64,000 nt of DNA from Aquipseudomonas alcaligenes MRY13-0052 (GTDB lineage Bacteria; Pseudomonadota; Gammaproteobacteria; Pseudomonadales; Pseudomonadaceae). This document shows positions 36,178 through 46,954 of the stretch, piece after piece (positions within the stretch are counted from its first letter, which is position 1; each line of letters begins with the position of its first letter). Below the pieces are notes generated by a model. It worked only from the letters and a program-made list of their open reading frames with translations, searched no databases and was not told where the DNA came from. The translations under genes were made by a program, and so were the position numbers. The stretch spans positions 46,897 to 110,896 of the forward strand of contig BATO01000013.1 in the NCBI GenBank assembly GCA_000474255.1, given 5' to 3'.

Positions 36178-39100
36178 TCGCGCGCCTGATCCATTGGTCG
36201 ATCGGCAACCGCTTCCTGGTACTGCTGGCCACCCTGTTCATCACCGCCCTGGGCCTCTGGTCGCTGCGCAACACGCCGTTGGATGCACTGCCGGACCTAT
36301 CTGACACCCAGGTCATCATCAGAACCAGCTTTCCCGGACAGGCACCGCAGATCGTCGAGAACCAGGTGACCTACCCACTGGCCACAACCATGCTCTCGGT
36401 ACCGGGGGCGAAGACGGTGCGCGGCTACTCGTTCTTCGGCGACTCCTTCGTCTACGTGCTGTTCGAGGACGACACCGACCTCTACTGGGCGCGCTCGCGG
36501 GTGCTGGAGTACCTCAACCAGGCGCAGGAACGCCTGCCCGAGGGTGTTACCACCACCCTTGGGCCGGATGCCACCGGCGTGGGCTGGATCTACCAGTACG
36601 CCTTGGTCGACCGCAGCGGCCAGCATGATCTTGCCCAGCTGCGGGCACTGCAGGACTGGTTCCTCAAGTACGAACTCAAGAGCCTGCCCAACGTAGCCGA
36701 AGTGGCCACCCTCGGCGGCATGGTCAAGCAATACCAAGTGCTGCTCGATCCGCAGAAGCTGGTGGCTTATGGGGTAACTCAGCAGGAGGTCGAAGCGGCG
36801 CTGAAGAGCGCCAATCAGGAAACCGGCGGCGCCATCCTGGAGCTGGCAGAGCGCGAGTACATGGTGCGGGCTTCAGGCTATCTAGAGAGCCTGGCGGATT
36901 TCCGCAATGTGCCGCTGCGGGCTTCGGCCAGCGGAGTTCCGGTGCTGCTGGGTCAGGTGGCCACCATTCAGCTGGGGCCAGAGATGCGTCGTGGCATTGC
37001 CGAGCTGGATGGCCAGGGTGAAGTGGTAGGCGGCGTGGTCATCTTGCGCTCCGGAAAGAATGCCCGCGATACCATCGCCGCGGTGAAGACCAAGCTGGAC
37101 AGCCTGAAGGGCAGCTTGCCGGCCGGCGTCGAGGTGGTCACCACCTATGACCGTTCGCAATTGATCGACCGCGCCATCGATAACCTCAGCTACAAGCTGC
37201 TGGAAGAGTTCGCGGTGGTTGCCCTGGTTTGCCTGATCTTCCTCTGGCACCTGCGCTCGTCGCTGGTCGCGATCATCACCCTGCCCCTGGGCATCCTGAT
37301 GGCCTTCATCGTCATGCGCTACCAGGGCGTCAATGCCAACATCATGTCGCTCGGCGGGATCGCAATCGCCATCGGCGCCATGGTCGATGCCGCCGTGGTG
37401 ATGATCGAGAACGCGCACAAGCACATCGAGGCCTGGAAGGCTCGACACCCCGGTGAACCGCTTCAGGGCGAGGCGCACTGGCGGGTGATCGGCGAAGCTG
37501 CGGCCGAGGTCGGGCCGGCGCTGTTCTTCAGCCTTTTGATCATCACCCTGTCTTTCCTCCCGGTCTTCACCCTGGAGGCCCAGGAGGGTCGCCTGTTTGG
37601 CCCGCTGGCATTCACCAAGACCTATGCCATGGCTGCCGCTGCTGGCCTCTCGATCACCTTGGTACCGGTGCTGATGGGCTATTGGATTCGTGGGCATATC
37701 CCCAGCGAACAACAGAACCCCTTGAATCGTTGGCTGATCGGTGCATACCGGCCGGTGCTGGAGTGGGTGCTGGCTTGGCCTAAGGTGACCCTAGCGCTGG
37801 CCTTGCTAGTGTTTTTGTCCAGTCTCTGGCCCCTCAGCAGACTCGGAGGAGAGTTTCTACCGCCGATGGACGAGGGCGACTTGTTGTACATGCCATCAGC
37901 CCTGCCCGGCTTGCCGGCCAGCAAGGCCACCCAGCTGCTGCAGCAAACCAACCGGATGATCCTCACGGTGCCCGAAGTGGCACGGGTATTCGGCAAGGCC
38001 GGGCGAGCAGAGACCGCCACCGATCCAGCACCGCTGGAAATGTTCGAGACCACGGTGCAGTTCAAACCACGCGATCAATGGCGCGCGGGGATGACACCCG
38101 AAAAGCTGATCGAGGAACTGGATCGCGCGGTAAAAGTTCCGGGGCTGTCCAATATCTGGGTGCCGCCCATCCGCAACCGCATCGACATGCTGGCGACGGG
38201 GATCAAGAGCCCCATTGGGGTGAAAGTGTCCGGAACCTCCTTGGTCGACATCGAGCGCATAACGCGCGATATCGAGGCCGTGGCCAAAGAGGTGCCTGGG
38301 GTGAGTTCGGCCTTGGCAGAACGCCTTACTGGCGGCCGTTACGTGGACATCCAGATCGATCGACTGGCCGCGGCGCGCTATGGCCTGAGCATCGCCGATG
38401 TGCAGGCGGTGGTATCGGGCGCCATCGGCGGCAGCAATATTGGTGAGACGGTTGAAGGACTGGCCCGCTTCCCGATCAACCTGCGCTATCCCAAGGAGTG
38501 GCGAGACAGTCCGCAGGCACTACGGCGTATGCCGATCCTCACGCAAGCCGGCCAGCAGATCACCTTGGGCACCGTCGCCCAGGTTAGTCTGACCGAAGGG
38601 CCGCCAATGCTGCGCAGCGAGAACGGGCGTCTGTCCGGTTGGGTCTATGTCGATGTCCGTGGGCGCGACCTGGCATCGACCGTGCGCGAGTTGCAGCAAC
38701 GCGTAGCTGAGCAGGTACAACTCGATGCTGGCATGACCGTCTCCTACTCCGGTCAGTTCGAGTTCCTGGAGCGCGCCAATGCACGGCTGGCCTGGGTGGT
38801 ACCGGCGACCTTGTTGATCATCTTCGTGCTGCTTTACCTGACCTTCAGCCGCTTCGGTGAGGCCCTACTGATCATGGCAACCCTGCCCTTCGCCCTATCG
38901 GGCGGCATCTGGCTGCTCTACTGGTTCGGCTTCAACCTGTCGGTTGCCACTGGGGTCGGCTTTATCGCCTTGGCCGGCGTCTCGGCGGAATTTGGGGTGA
39001 TCATGCTGCTGTACCTGAAGAATGCCTGGCATGCACGTATGGATGCCGGGCGCAGCGGTGACCCGGCACTACTGGAGGCAATTCGTGAAGGCGCAGTGCT

Positions 39101-39323
39101 GCGCGTGCGGCCCAAGGTGATGACGGTGGCCGTGATCATCGCCGGCCTGTTGCCAATCCTCTGGGGCGGAGGTGCCGGATCTGAAGTGATGAAGCGCATC
39201 GCCGCGCCCATGGTCGGCGGCATGATTACCGCGCCGCTGATGTCCATGTTGGTTTTGCCGGCCGCGTACTGGCTGATGCGAAGGCAGCGTACACAGAAGG
39301 TTCGCGCACCGCAGGAGCTATAG
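36174..39323 (+). CDS. cusA: CusA-type heavy-metal RND transporter
   Basis: HME-type RND pump of 1049 aa. It has a conserved N-terminal start ([19 protein letters not shown]), two large periplasmic loops and two sets of six membrane helices. In the transmembrane region the HME motif is [20 protein letters not shown]. The periplasmic methionines typical of CusA appear, including MPSALPG and later Met residues. It exports Cu(I)/Ag(I) from the periplasm and inner membrane through CusC. A hairpin of ACCCGGGC (39332-39339) and GCCCGGGT (39362-39369) follows the stop. Confidence 0.92.
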   Translation: MIARLIHWSIGNRFLVLLATLFITALGLWSLRNTPLDALPDLSDTQVIIRTSFPGQAPQIVENQVTYPLATTMLSVPGAKTVRGYSFFGDSFVYVLFEDDTDLYWARSRVLEYLNQAQERLPEGVTTTLGPDATGVGWIYQYALVDRSGQHDLAQLRALQDWFLKYELKSLPNVAEVATLGGMVKQYQVLLDPQKLVAYGVTQQEVEAALKSANQETGGAILELAEREYMVRASGYLESLADFRNVPLRASASGVPVLLGQVATIQLGPEMRRGIAELDGQGEVVGGVVILRSGKNARDTIAAVKTKLDSLKGSLPAGVEVVTTYDRSQLIDRAIDNLSYKLLEEFAVVALVCLIFLWHLRSSLVAIITLPLGILMAFIVMRYQGVNANIMSLGGIAIAIGAMVDAAVVMIENAHKHIEAWKARHPGEPLQGEAHWRVIGEAAAEVGPALFFSLLIITLSFLPVFTLEAQEGRLFGPLAFTKTYAMAAAAGLSITLVPVLMGYWIRGHIPSEQQNPLNRWLIGAYRPVLEWVLAWPKVTLALALLVFLSSLWPLSRLGGEFLPPMDEGDLLYMPSALPGLPASKATQLLQQTNRMILTVPEVARVFGKAGRAETATDPAPLEMFETTVQFKPRDQWRAGMTPEKLIEELDRAVKVPGLSNIWVPPIRNRIDMLATGIKSPIGVKVSGTSLVDIERITRDIEAVAKEVPGVSSALAERLTGGRYVDIQIDRLAAARYGLSIADVQAVVSGAIGGSNIGETVEGLARFPINLRYPKEWRDSPQALRRMPILTQAGQQITLGTVAQVSLTEGPPMLRSENGRLSGWVYVDVRGRDLASTVRELQQRVAEQVQLDAGMTVSYSGQFEFLERANARLAWVVPATLLIIFVLLYLTFSRFGEALLIMATLPFALSGGIWLLYWFGFNLSVATGVGFIALAGVSAEFGVIMLLYLKNAWHARMDAGRSGDPALLEAIREGAVLRVRPKVMTVAVIIAGLLPILWGGGAGSEVMKRIAAPMVGGMITAPLMSMLVLPAAYWLMRRQRTQKVRAPQEL

Positions 39324-39385
39324 CTTTACAAACCCGGGCAAGCCACGCGCCAAGCTGACTCGCCCGGGTAACGCGGCAGGAAGCA

Positions 39386-39399
39386 TTACGGCGATGTAA
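39386..39399 (+). promoter_or_regulatory. Probable CopR box upstream of the DUF2790 gene
   Basis: TTACGGCGATGTAA, a member of the TTACA-N4-TGTAA-like set found at six promoters in the window. It lies 70 bp before the DUF2790 start. Assignment to CopR is inferred from copRS at 57.3 kb. Confidence 0.5.
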
Positions 39400-39468
39400 C
39401 TTTGACTTCATTTTTATGACAGGTTGAGCGGATATATTTTAATCACCACCTTGAAGGAGTGATTAAAC

Positions 39469-39801
39469 ATGAAAAGCCTCAAAGTTATTGCAGCCCTTGC
39501 CGCTATGGTTGTTTCCTCTGCCACTCTGGCAGAAGGCGGCGCTGATCGTGTTTATGGTCGGATGATTCAGGCCAATGAGCAGGCCATGCAAGAGTATGCT
39601 GCCGCTAACGGAAAGAATCCGCCTGAAGTTATTCATTACCGCTACGGCATGAAGCTCGATATCGCCAGGGTCGTGGCCACTACCTCAACGGACTCTAGCT
39701 GCAATGTGATGCCAGCCCAGATGACCTACGAGGACTCCAACGGCGATCTGAATATTCTTGAATACCGTGCAGCCGGAACAGGTTGCCGGAACCAAAACTA
39801 A
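39469..39801 (+). CDS. DUF2790 small exported protein, probably copper-induced
   Basis: This 110-aa protein has a signal peptide ending ATLA, then a mature start AEGGADRVYGRM shared with two other small proteins in the cluster. The C-terminal half is a DUF2790-type domain with two cysteines (SSCNVMPAQMTYEDSNGD and GTGCRNQN) that could form a disulfide. AAGGAG precedes the ATG and a CopR-like box lies at 39386. Function is unknown; DUF2790 proteins in Pseudomonas are typically metal-stress-induced. A stem-loop (39817-39841) follows the gene. Confidence 0.75.
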   Translation: MKSLKVIAALAAMVVSSATLAEGGADRVYGRMIQANEQAMQEYAAANGKNPPEVIHYRYGMKLDIARVVATTSTDSSCNVMPAQMTYEDSNGDLNILEYRAAGTGCRNQN

Positions 39802-39957
39802 TAAATGACATCGCGCTGACTGAAAAGTAATTTTCAAGTCACCCTGACGTTATTTGGCATGTGGAAATATGGCCAAGGCGCGCCTGGTTATGCCCGGCGC
39901 GCTTGGCACATATATGCAACCACACAATGACAACTGCCAATAACATCAGGAGCATTT

Positions 39958-41283
39958 ATGAATAACAGAACCCTGTTAGGACTTTCTCTACTCGCTCTGA
40001 GCATCAGTACCGGGCAAGCTGCAATGGCCGCCGACGAGAAAGGCGAGGGATTTATCGAAGGCAGCAGCCTGACCATCCTCAATCGAAATCTCTACTTCAA
40101 CCGTGACTTCCGCAAAGGCCAGTCCAGCAGCTCGGGTAATGGCTATTCGGAAGAGTGGGCGCATGGCGTGATAGGCCGATTCGAGTCTGGCTTCACCGAG
40201 GGCACCATAGGCTTCGGTGTCGATGCCTTTGCCATGCTAGGACTCAAACTTGACACCGGCGACGGCCGTTCAGGAGCCGGTGGCTCAGTCGATGTGCTGC
40301 CTTACAACAGCCTCGGGCAGGCTGAGGATAACTACTCCAAACTGGGTGGCGCGGTGAAAGCTCGGTTCATGGATACCGAGATCAAGGTAGGCGACGTCTT
40401 TCCTGTCAGCCCTGTCGTCCAATACGGTGATGCGCGGCTTTTACCGGAGAGTTTCCGAGGTATCACCGTGCTCAACAGCAGCGTGGAAGGACTGTCGCTT
40501 CAAGGTGGTCGCCTCCACTCGATGAGCCAACCCAATACCAGCAGCATGCGCGACGGCTTCGCTACCTTCTACGCAGGCGAAGTGGACTCGCCATGGATCG
40601 CCTATTTCGGTGGTGATTACACGCTTAATGACAACGTCGGCTTTAGTCTCTACACCAGCCGCCTCAAGGATGCCTGGAATCAATATTACGCGGGCACCAC
40701 GCTGAGCTACCCGCTTGCGGACGATGTCGCCTTGATCGGCGGGCTGAACTACTACAAGGCGGTCGATGAAGGGAAGCAGCTCCTCGGGAGCTTCGATAAC
40801 AACATCTGGAGCGGCAAGGTCGGCATCCAATTCGGCGCTCACACAGTGCTGGTGGGTCTCCAGCGCAACAATGGCGATGATGACTTCGACTACTTGCGCC
40901 AATCGGACTCCATCTACCTCGACAACTCCATCCAGTACAGCGACTTCAACTCGCCGAAGGAGAAGTCATGGCAAGTGCGCTATGACCTGGATATGGAGCC
41001 TTTCGGTGTGCCTGGGTTGAGCTTCATGACTCGATATGCCCAAGGCTGGGATGCCGACTACAGCAAGGCCAACGAAGTCTATATGCGCCGTGATGACAAC
41101 GGCGATCCGTTGACCAACCAGAAGCGCTGGGAGCGGGACATCGAGGCCAAGTACGTTGTGCAGACTGGATCGCTGAAGGATATGTCTTTCCGTGTTCGCC
41201 AAATGACCACTCGCGCGACCGATTACGAGTCGGATCTGGATGAAGTCCGCCTGATTGTCGAGTACCCGCTGGAAGTTCTCTAA
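39958..41283 (+). CDS. OprD-family outer membrane porin
   Basis: Precursor of 441 aa with a signal peptide (LLALSISTGQAAMA). The OprD-type mature start is GFIEGSSLTILNRNLYFNRDFR, then alternating beta-strand pattern throughout and a terminal hydrophobic strand. OprD-family porins are 18-stranded channels for basic amino acids, small peptides or aromatic acids. Its place between copper genes suggests expression under copper stress, perhaps for metal or ligand uptake, but no CopR-like box was found just upstream. Two hairpins follow, the second a standard terminator. Confidence 0.87.
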   Translation: MNNRTLLGLSLLALSISTGQAAMAADEKGEGFIEGSSLTILNRNLYFNRDFRKGQSSSSGNGYSEEWAHGVIGRFESGFTEGTIGFGVDAFAMLGLKLDTGDGRSGAGGSVDVLPYNSLGQAEDNYSKLGGAVKARFMDTEIKVGDVFPVSPVVQYGDARLLPESFRGITVLNSSVEGLSLQGGRLHSMSQPNTSSMRDGFATFYAGEVDSPWIAYFGGDYTLNDNVGFSLYTSRLKDAWNQYYAGTTLSYPLADDVALIGGLNYYKAVDEGKQLLGSFDNNIWSGKVGIQFGAHTVLVGLQRNNGDDDFDYLRQSDSIYLDNSIQYSDFNSPKEKSWQVRYDLDMEPFGVPGLSFMTRYAQGWDADYSKANEVYMRRDDNGDPLTNQKRWERDIEAKYVVQTGSLKDMSFRVRQMTTRATDYESDLDEVRLIVEYPLEVL

Positions 41284-41370
41284 CCCTGGCAAGCGGGCGG
41301 GTTGATTGCCCGCTCGCGCCTTGGTCCTGCTGTCCCCTCGTAGTGCTCCTTTGGTTTGGAGACAGCCCTT

Positions 41371-41392
41371 GGCGCCCTCGGGCGCCTTTTTT
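41371..41392 (+). terminator. Rho-independent terminator after the porin gene
   Basis: GGCGCCC-TC-GGGCGCC (41371-41386) is followed by six T residues. An additional hairpin AGCGGGC/GCCCGCT lies at 41292-41314. Together they separate the porin from the convergent copA operon. Confidence 0.8.
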
Positions 41393-41460
41393 ACTTAGGT
41401 TAAAGGGCGTATGAAAAAGAGTCGGCCACTACACACAAGCGGCCGTGCTGGCAGGCAGTA

Positions 41461-41904
41461 CTACTGAGCGGGATATTCTGCAACGACCTGATCAGACCCC
41501 GCCTTGGTCAAGCCAATGACCTGGTAGGCATGCTGTACGCCATCGACTTCCATACCGGGGGAGCCCGCCGGCATCCCGGGAACAGCGATGCCCACGAGAT
41601 CATCGCGCTTGGTGAGCTCGATGACCTGAGCCGCCGGCACATGACCTTCGACGAACTTGCCGTCAATCACCGCGGTGTGACAAGACGCCAACCGCGGCGC
41701 AACGCCCAGACTTTGCTTCACTGCCGACATGTTGCTTTCGACATGGTCGACGACTTTGAAGCCATTCGCTTCGAGGTGTGAGATCCACTTCTTGCAACAT
41801 CCGCAATTAGCATCACGATGGACATCAATCGTCAGGGCATCAGCGGCTTGAACTCCAGTTGTGACGGAGAGAGCGGCCAGCAAGGCCAGATATTTAGCTT
41901 TCAT
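41461..41904 (-). CDS. DUF411 periplasmic metal-binding protein
   Basis: About 147 aa: signal peptide MKAKYLALLAALSVTTGVQA, then a DUF411 domain with the CGCC metal-binding motif (DANCGCCKKW) and a second conserved Cys in LASCHTAV. DUF411 proteins are periplasmic copper-linked proteins of copper operons. The frame is open to 42024, but the signal peptide fixes ATG 41904, which overlaps the cytochrome gene by 11 bp. Last gene of the copA operon. Confidence 0.85.
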   Translation of the reverse strand: MKAKYLALLAALSVTTGVQAADALTIDVHRDANCGCCKKWISHLEANGFKVVDHVESNMSAVKQSLGVAPRLASCHTAVIDGKFVEGHVPAAQVIELTKRDDLVGIAVPGMPAGSPGMEVDGVQHAYQVIGLTKAGSDQVVAEYPAQ

Positions 41905-42736
41905 GCACGTGCTCTTTGCCATCGGCGTGGGTGTGGGTCTTGGGCGAGGCATTCGGAGTTTGCTCGGAATGATGGTCTCCGCCGCTTGGGGCGGCCTCAT
42001 CCCCGGCATGGTGATCATCGCCACTCATGTCCGAATGGTGACCTGCCTCAGGTGCGGAGCCACCCTCGCTATCAGTAGCCGCGGCATCGTGATGGCCAGG
42101 CTCTCCGGCATCACCTGTTCCATGATGGTCTTCGCCACCGCCGCTATTGCCATGATGGCCAGGCTTGTTGTCGCCGTGCTGACCTTCATGATTGTGCATT
42201 TGCGTTTCCCCACCACCATGCTGATGGCCGCCACTGGATGCGACGAGTGCTTGGTATTGCTTGGCATCCATCGTCGGCAATTGGTCAATGAAGGCAACCA
42301 TGCCCCAGATGTACTCATCGCCCATGCTCTTGCCCCACGCAGGCATACCCGTTGCCTTGATGCCATGCTTGATCACCCAGAACGCTGCTGACGGATTGCC
42401 ATCGACACCGATCTTGGCGAGGTTGGGAGGCGCAGGGTAAAGCGATTGGCTTAGCTCGGTCTCCGCCACACCTGGCGCCAAATGACAGCCGATACACATG
42501 GAGTTGTAGTTGCCCGCACCGGCGCGAATAAGAGCTTGATCATCCAGGTTGGGAACCTCGATGTCCTGCGAACGGACTTCGATAGAGCGGTCGCGGGCCA
42601 TCGTGAGAAACGCATACACTGCAGGAAAATGGGGATCATCGGCCCCCACGTTGACCACGCCAAAGTAGGCGCCGGCCAGGACAGCTGTGCTACCGACCAC
42701 GCCGGCCGCCACCAAAGTTTTAATTGTTCTTTTCAT
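41894..42736 (-). CDS. Cytochrome c with long His/Asp-rich metal-binding tail
   Basis: This 280-aa exported protein has an N-terminal signal/anchor and one class I cytochrome c domain (heme site CIGCH near residue 81, axial Met in MPAWGKS). About 110 residues of low-complexity His/Gly/Asp repeats follow (HHG, GDHHS, HADGKEHVHES). The tail probably binds several copper ions. A heme domain beside CopA and CopB suggests a redox role, for example Cu(I)/Cu(II) cycling or electron export (inference). Confidence 0.85.
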   Translation of the reverse strand: MKRTIKTLVAAGVVGSTAVLAGAYFGVVNVGADDPHFPAVYAFLTMARDRSIEVRSQDIEVPNLDDQALIRAGAGNYNSMCIGCHLAPGVAETELSQSLYPAPPNLAKIGVDGNPSAAFWVIKHGIKATGMPAWGKSMGDEYIWGMVAFIDQLPTMDAKQYQALVASSGGHQHGGGETQMHNHEGQHGDNKPGHHGNSGGGEDHHGTGDAGEPGHHDAAATDSEGGSAPEAGHHSDMSGDDHHAGDEAAPSGGDHHSEQTPNASPKTHTHADGKEHVHES

Positions 42737-42745
42737 GTCAGGTTC

Positions 42746-43837
42746 TCAAAACCACATCCGGATACCGGCGACAAAACGCGCCTCGTCTACATCACCGCCC
42801 TCGTCACGCACCATGTCTGCCGTGTTGCCATAGGAGCGGCTCCAGGAAACCCCGATATAGGGGGCAAACTGTCTGACAATCTCGTAACGCAAACGCAAAC
42901 CGAGCTCGGTATTGGCCAACCCGGACCCCACACCTCGCTCAGGATCGTTCTTGCCGTAGAAGTTCATTTCGGCAGTTGGCTGGAGAATCAGCCGGTTGGT
43001 CAGCAGAATGTCGTACTCGCCCTCCAGTCGGGCAGCAGTTTGGCCATTCTCGCCGACGAAGGCCGTGGCTTCGGCCTCAAAGGCGTAAAGCGCCATGCCC
43101 TGGATACCGAAGGCGGCCCAAGTCTGCGGCGACTCCGGTTTGAAGTCCTGGCGGACGCCCGCGACGACATCCCACCAAGGGCCGATCGAGCGGCCGTACA
43201 GCAGCTGTAATTCAGCGTCCTCGGTAACGCCGTTGGTACGCTCGCCTTCGGAGCGGAACCAGACCCGGTTGATATCACCGCCTACCCAACCCGACGCATC
43301 CCAGGCCAGGGTGCTGCCCTCATCTGCGTCTTGGTATTCGAGCTGATCGAGCAGGAAAAAGCTGTTGATGGCGCTGTCATGCACCTTGTGGCCAGGCAGT
43401 GGCGGGAAAGCCGCTTGGCGATCAGCATCCGTCAGAACGGGAATCGGCGTACGACTGGTAGTCCTCGGGGCTTCAGCGGAGCCATGGTTCATCTTCGAAT
43501 GATCCATGCCCTCCATCTGTCCCTGCATGGTGCCGTGTCCCATCTTGCTGTGGTCCATGGCTGGGGCCTTCTCTTGGCTCTGGCTGTGGCCCATCTGGCT
43601 ATGGTCCATGCTGCCCGATTCGCTCTGCATGGCACCATGATCCATCTTGCTGTGATCCATGCCCTCCATCGGCGCTTTGGCGGAACCGTGGCCCATCTGG
43701 CTGTGGTCCATCGACATGGAGCCGTGCCCCATTGCCGAATGATCCATTTCTTCCGCAGCCTGGGTAACGCCGCCGCTGAGTGCACTCAGCGACACGACCA
43801 GCGCTATGAGGGACGGGCGTGAAAACCTAGTGGTCAT
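42746..43837 (-). CDS. copB: CopB copper resistance outer membrane protein
   Basis: About 363 aa: signal peptide ([15 protein letters not shown]), then repeated Met/His octad-like units (MDHSKMGHG type) over residues ~30-125. A conserved CopB beta-barrel domain ends in the typical aromatic residue (GIRMWF). CopB sits in the outer membrane and binds or sequesters copper together with CopA. The frame opens at 43870, but ATG 43837 (MTTRFSRP) fits the signal peptide and gives an 11-bp overlap with the upstream gene. Confidence 0.9.
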   Translation of the reverse strand: MTTRFSRPSLIALVVSLSALSGGVTQAAEEMDHSAMGHGSMSMDHSQMGHGSAKAPMEGMDHSKMDHGAMQSESGSMDHSQMGHSQSQEKAPAMDHSKMGHGTMQGQMEGMDHSKMNHGSAEAPRTTSRTPIPVLTDADRQAAFPPLPGHKVHDSAINSFFLLDQLEYQDADEGSTLAWDASGWVGGDINRVWFRSEGERTNGVTEDAELQLLYGRSIGPWWDVVAGVRQDFKPESPQTWAAFGIQGMALYAFEAEATAFVGENGQTAARLEGEYDILLTNRLILQPTAEMNFYGKNDPERGVGSGLANTELGLRLRYEIVRQFAPYIGVSWSRSYGNTADMVRDEGGDVDEARFVAGIRMWF

Positions 43838-44141
43838 GGTTCGAACCTGCTTCGGCTTCGGTGCCGCCATGCTTATCCATCATCTTCTCGTGCCCCATAT
43901 CGTCATGGTTCATGCCCTCATGATCCATGGTGCCATGATCCATCTGCTGGCCAGCGGCCTTGCCTTTCGATTGATCTGCAGGCTTGTCACTGATGGCCTC
44001 GGGCGCAGCCGACTCGGCAGCATGTTGTTCGTGCTCGCTGTGCCCCTCACCTGCCAATGACGTCGGCGCGTACAAAGCAGCCAAAAAACTGAACATCGCT
44101 GCGCTGCCAAACAGGGCATTACGCTTCATAAAAGTACTCAT
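43827..44141 (-). CDS. Small periplasmic Met/His-rich copper-binding protein
   Basis: Exported 104-aa protein: signal peptide to about residue 30, then acidic His/Met motifs ([23 protein letters not shown]). It lies between copA (12 bp) and copB (overlap), so it is made with them. The Met/His pattern matches that in CopA and CopB, suggesting periplasmic copper buffering or hand-over. No named family is certain. Confidence 0.7.
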   Translation of the reverse strand: MSTFMKRNALFGSAAMFSFLAALYAPTSLAGEGHSEHEQHAAESAAPEAISDKPADQSKGKAAGQQMDHGTMDHEGMNHDDMGHEKMMDKHGGTEAEAGSNHDH

Positions 44142-44153
44142 CAGAAATCTCCT

Positions 44154-45959
44154 TTACTCATCCACACGGACTTCACGGAACATGCCCATTTCCATGTGGA
44201 GCAACAGGTGGCAGTGGTAGGCCCAACGCCCCAACGCATCGGCGGTCACCCGATAGCTGCGCTTGGAACCTGGCGGCATGTCGATGGTGTGTTTACGCAC
44301 CAGGAAATTGCCGTTCGCATCCTCCAGATCACTCCACATGCCATGAAGATGGATCGGGTGAGTCATCATGGTGTCGTTGACCAGCGTGATGCGAACACGC
44401 TCGCCGTACTTGAGGCGTAGAGGCTCGGCGTCAGAGAACTTGATTCCATCGAAGGACCAGGAGAATTTCTCCATATGCCCGGTGAGGTGCAGCTCGATGG
44501 TGCGACTTGGCTCACGCCCGTCCGGATCAGGGAAGGTGCTGCGCAGGTCAGAGTACGTCAGCACGCGCCGGCCGTTATCACGCAGGCCGATACCTGGGTC
44601 GTCCAGCTTGTGCGTCGGCGTCATGGTCTGCATGTCGACCAAAGGATTGTTGGTCTCTGAGGCCGGGTGTGCCTGCATGTTGCCAGCCATGCCAGCCATG
44701 TTTGAATGATCCATTCCGGCCATCTGGCTGTGATCCATACCAGCCATGCCACCCTGCATGCTGCCATGATCCATTCCCGCCATATTGCCCTGATCCATCC
44801 CGGCCATGTTCCCGTGATCCATACCGCCCATGCTGCCGTGATCCATACCCATGTCGCCCATGGCAATCAGCGGACGCGGGTCGGGGCTGGGTACTGGTGC
44901 ACTCAACCCCTCCTGTACAGCAAGGGTGCCGCGCGCATAGCCAGTGCGATCCATGGATTGTGCAAACACGGTATACGCCTGTTCGCTGTCTGGTTCGACG
45001 ATCACGTCGTAGGTCTCGGCCACGGCGATACGGAACTCGTCGACGCTGACCGGTTTGACGTGCAGACCATCGGCCGCAACCACAGTCATCTTCAGGCCCG
45101 GGATGCGCACATCGAAATAGGTCATCGCCGAGGCGTTGATGAAGCGCAGGCGGATCTTTTCGCCTGGTTTGAATATGCCGGTCCAGTTGCCATTGGGTGC
45201 CTGGCCATTCATCAGGTAGGTGTAGGTGTAGCCACTGACGTCAGCGAGATCCGTCGGGCTCATCTTCATCTCGGCCCACATCTTGCGATCGGCTACGGCG
45301 GCGGACCAACCCATCTCGCTTACGTCATCGATGAAGTCACCAACGGTGCGTTTGTGCTGGTTGTAGTAGTCCGACTGTTTCTTGAGCTTGGCCAGTACCC
45401 GCGTTGGATTTTCATCCGTCCAGTCGCTCAGCAACACGACGTAATCACGGTCGTAACTGAAGGGCTCGGGCTCCTTGGCATCGATGACCAGCGCGCCGTA
45501 TACGCCGACCTGCTCCTGCAGCCCCGAGTGACTGTGATACCAGTAGGTACCGTTCTGGTTGACCTTGAACTTGTACTCATACATGCCGTCAGGGGCGATG
45601 CCATGGAAGCTCAGGCCAGGAACACCATCCATGTTCGCCGGCAGGATGATGCCGTGCCAATGGATGGAGGTGTCCTCCTTGAGGCGGTTGCGCACGCGCA
45701 ATGTGACGGTATCGCCTTCGCGCCAACGAAGAATCGGCCCAGGGAGCGAGCCGTTGATGGTCATGGCCGTGCGCGCTGCGCCGGTGATGTTCACCGGGGT
45801 TTCACCGATGAATAGGTCGAATTCGTTACCAGTCAGTACGTTGGGCTGGCCGGGGCTGTTCACCGCCCAGACCGGCGTGCGCCACAGGCCAAGTCCGCCG
45901 ATAATACCGGTGGCTGCCAGGCCTTTGACGAAGGTGCGCCTTGTGGTTTTGCTTTGCAT
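44154..45959 (-). CDS. copA: CopA multicopper oxidase (copper resistance)
   Basis: Multicopper oxidase of 601 aa with a twin-arginine signal ([13 protein letters not shown]) for folded export to the periplasm. Copper-binding motifs are HWHG, HSHSG, HPIHLHG and a final [13 protein letters not shown] Met-rich insert of MDHG/MAGM repeats (residues ~360-430) binds extra Cu(I). CopA oxidises Cu(I) and sequesters copper. First gene of a five-gene operon; a strong CopR-like box lies at 46128-46141. Confidence 0.93.
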   Translation of the reverse strand: MQSKTTRRTFVKGLAATGIIGGLGLWRTPVWAVNSPGQPNVLTGNEFDLFIGETPVNITGAARTAMTINGSLPGPILRWREGDTVTLRVRNRLKEDTSIHWHGIILPANMDGVPGLSFHGIAPDGMYEYKFKVNQNGTYWYHSHSGLQEQVGVYGALVIDAKEPEPFSYDRDYVVLLSDWTDENPTRVLAKLKKQSDYYNQHKRTVGDFIDDVSEMGWSAAVADRKMWAEMKMSPTDLADVSGYTYTYLMNGQAPNGNWTGIFKPGEKIRLRFINASAMTYFDVRIPGLKMTVVAADGLHVKPVSVDEFRIAVAETYDVIVEPDSEQAYTVFAQSMDRTGYARGTLAVQEGLSAPVPSPDPRPLIAMGDMGMDHGSMGGMDHGNMAGMDQGNMAGMDHGSMQGGMAGMDHSQMAGMDHSNMAGMAGNMQAHPASETNNPLVDMQTMTPTHKLDDPGIGLRDNGRRVLTYSDLRSTFPDPDGREPSRTIELHLTGHMEKFSWSFDGIKFSDAEPLRLKYGERVRITLVNDTMMTHPIHLHGMWSDLEDANGNFLVRKHTIDMPPGSKRSYRVTADALGRWAYHCHLLLHMEMGMFREVRVDE

Positions 45960-46127
45960 GCCGTTTTGTCCAATCCGTCAAATGAGCCGGTGATGGTGTG
46001 CCCGGTCTCGGGTTCATGGCTGCTTCAATGTCGGGGATTTACCCCTCAACTTTCCACGTCGGTGCATTGCACAAGCCTTACCGACGATGAGCAGTATGAA
46101 ACTGCCATATCCCAACCATCCGGGTGA

Positions 46128-46141
46128 TTACATTTCTGTAA
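46128..46141 (-). promoter_or_regulatory. Probable CopR box upstream of copA
   Basis: TTACATTTCTGTAA is the clearest dyad of the six-site set. It lies 169 bp before the copA ATG on the copA promoter side and next to the 3' end of the PtrA-like gene. Confidence 0.6.
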
Positions 46142-46152
46142 GGTAGATGACT

Positions 46153-46359
46153 TCAGCAGTTGGTGTGCTCTGCTTGCTCGGTTGGACTGCTGGCTACAGG
46201 AGCCTCAACTTTCTGCCGCTGGGCCACCCGGTAGGCCTCCAGAGACGTCTGGCGTGCCTGCTCCATGCGCGCGAAGGTTCGGTCAGCACCACCTTCAGCC
46301 ATTGCCAAGCTGGAGATGCTCAGAGCAGTAACTACAAGCAGAGCTTTGATCGATTTCAT
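46153..46359 (-). CDS. PtrA-like small exported protein (copy 1)
   Basis: This 68-aa protein has a signal peptide MKSIKALLVVTALSISSLAM, then AEGGADRTFARMEQARQTSLEAYR, the PtrA N-terminal type sequence known from a copper-induced Pseudomonas protein family. A GAGGAA ribosome site supports ATG 46359 over the longer frame to 46395. A CopR-like box lies 107 bp upstream. The C-terminus is short, with one terminal Cys. Periplasmic, function unknown. Confidence 0.75.
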   Translation of the reverse strand: MKSIKALLVVTALSISSLAMAEGGADRTFARMEQARQTSLEAYRVAQRQKVEAPVASSPTEQAEHTNC

Positions 46360-46465
46360 TTTGGGTATTCCTCGTAAGTTAAGTGGTCCCTGCAACTGCA
46401 GAGGCCGAGCTTTAGGCTCGATGTCACGTTAACTAAGAGGGCCTGTCAGCAACCTGAGCCGAACA

Positions 46466-46479
46466 TTACAGTTCTGTCA
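46466..46479. promoter_or_regulatory. Probable CopR box between PtrA-like gene and bufferin operon
   Basis: TTACAGTTCTGTCA in the divergent region, 107 bp from the PtrA-like start and 171 bp from bufA2. It could serve either side; the spacing fits the minus-strand gene better. Confidence 0.5.
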
Positions 46480-46649
46480 GGTTGCTATTTCTTTCTTGTA
46501 GCCCATCCAGAAGGCTCGGTACTGTCTTTCATGCCCTCATAAAGCCTTGCGAATTTCTTGAGAGGGCATGCTCGGCAGCGATGCCTAAGCTACTCAGGGT
46601 CATTCGCACCCGCGGATAAGACCACCAACAATTAAGAGAGATTGTCACT

Positions 46650-46910
46650 ATGTCGAATAAATCCAACGTCGCTACCGGTGCCGCTCTGGCTCTCGTGGCC
46701 GCCAGCCTGTTTGCTACCCTGCCTGTCCAGGCCGCCCAGGACACCAAAGCAGCTGAAGTGAAGTGCTTCGGCGTCAACGGTTGCAAGGGCCAGAACGACT
46801 GCATGACCGCCAAAAATGCCTGCAAAGGCCAGGGAGAATGCAAAGGCCAGGGCTTCAAGCTGATGACTCAGGCCAAGTGCGATGAGGCCGGTGGCAAGAC
46901 CAGCGAATAA
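46650..46910 (+). CDS. bufA2: BufA2-type bufferin precursor (Cys-rich metallophore peptide)
   Basis: An 86-aa precursor with a signal peptide ending VQA, then CFGVNGCKGQNDC and ACKGQGECKGQGF, the repeated C-x-G-x-N-x-C-K-G pattern of bufferin-type metallophores. In characterised systems the cysteines are changed to thiooxazole/oxazolone-type copper ligands by the MNIO enzyme BufB with its partner BufC, and the product protects against copper in the periplasm. bufB and bufC follow directly. An AGAGAG ribosome site precedes the ATG. Confidence 0.85.
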   Translation: MSNKSNVATGAALALVAASLFATLPVQAAQDTKAAEVKCFGVNGCKGQNDCMTAKNACKGQGECKGQGFKLMTQAKCDEAGGKTSE

Positions 46911-46954
46911 TGCCGTTGCGGGGAGTGCCTGCCACTCCCCTGCTGGAGTCTTGA

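Noticed and set aside
36882..37712. 276-codon minus-strand ORF within cusA
   Set aside because: It is a shadow of the GC-rich RND gene: Gly/Asp/His-rich low-complexity translation, no family features, fully antisense to a clear CusA.
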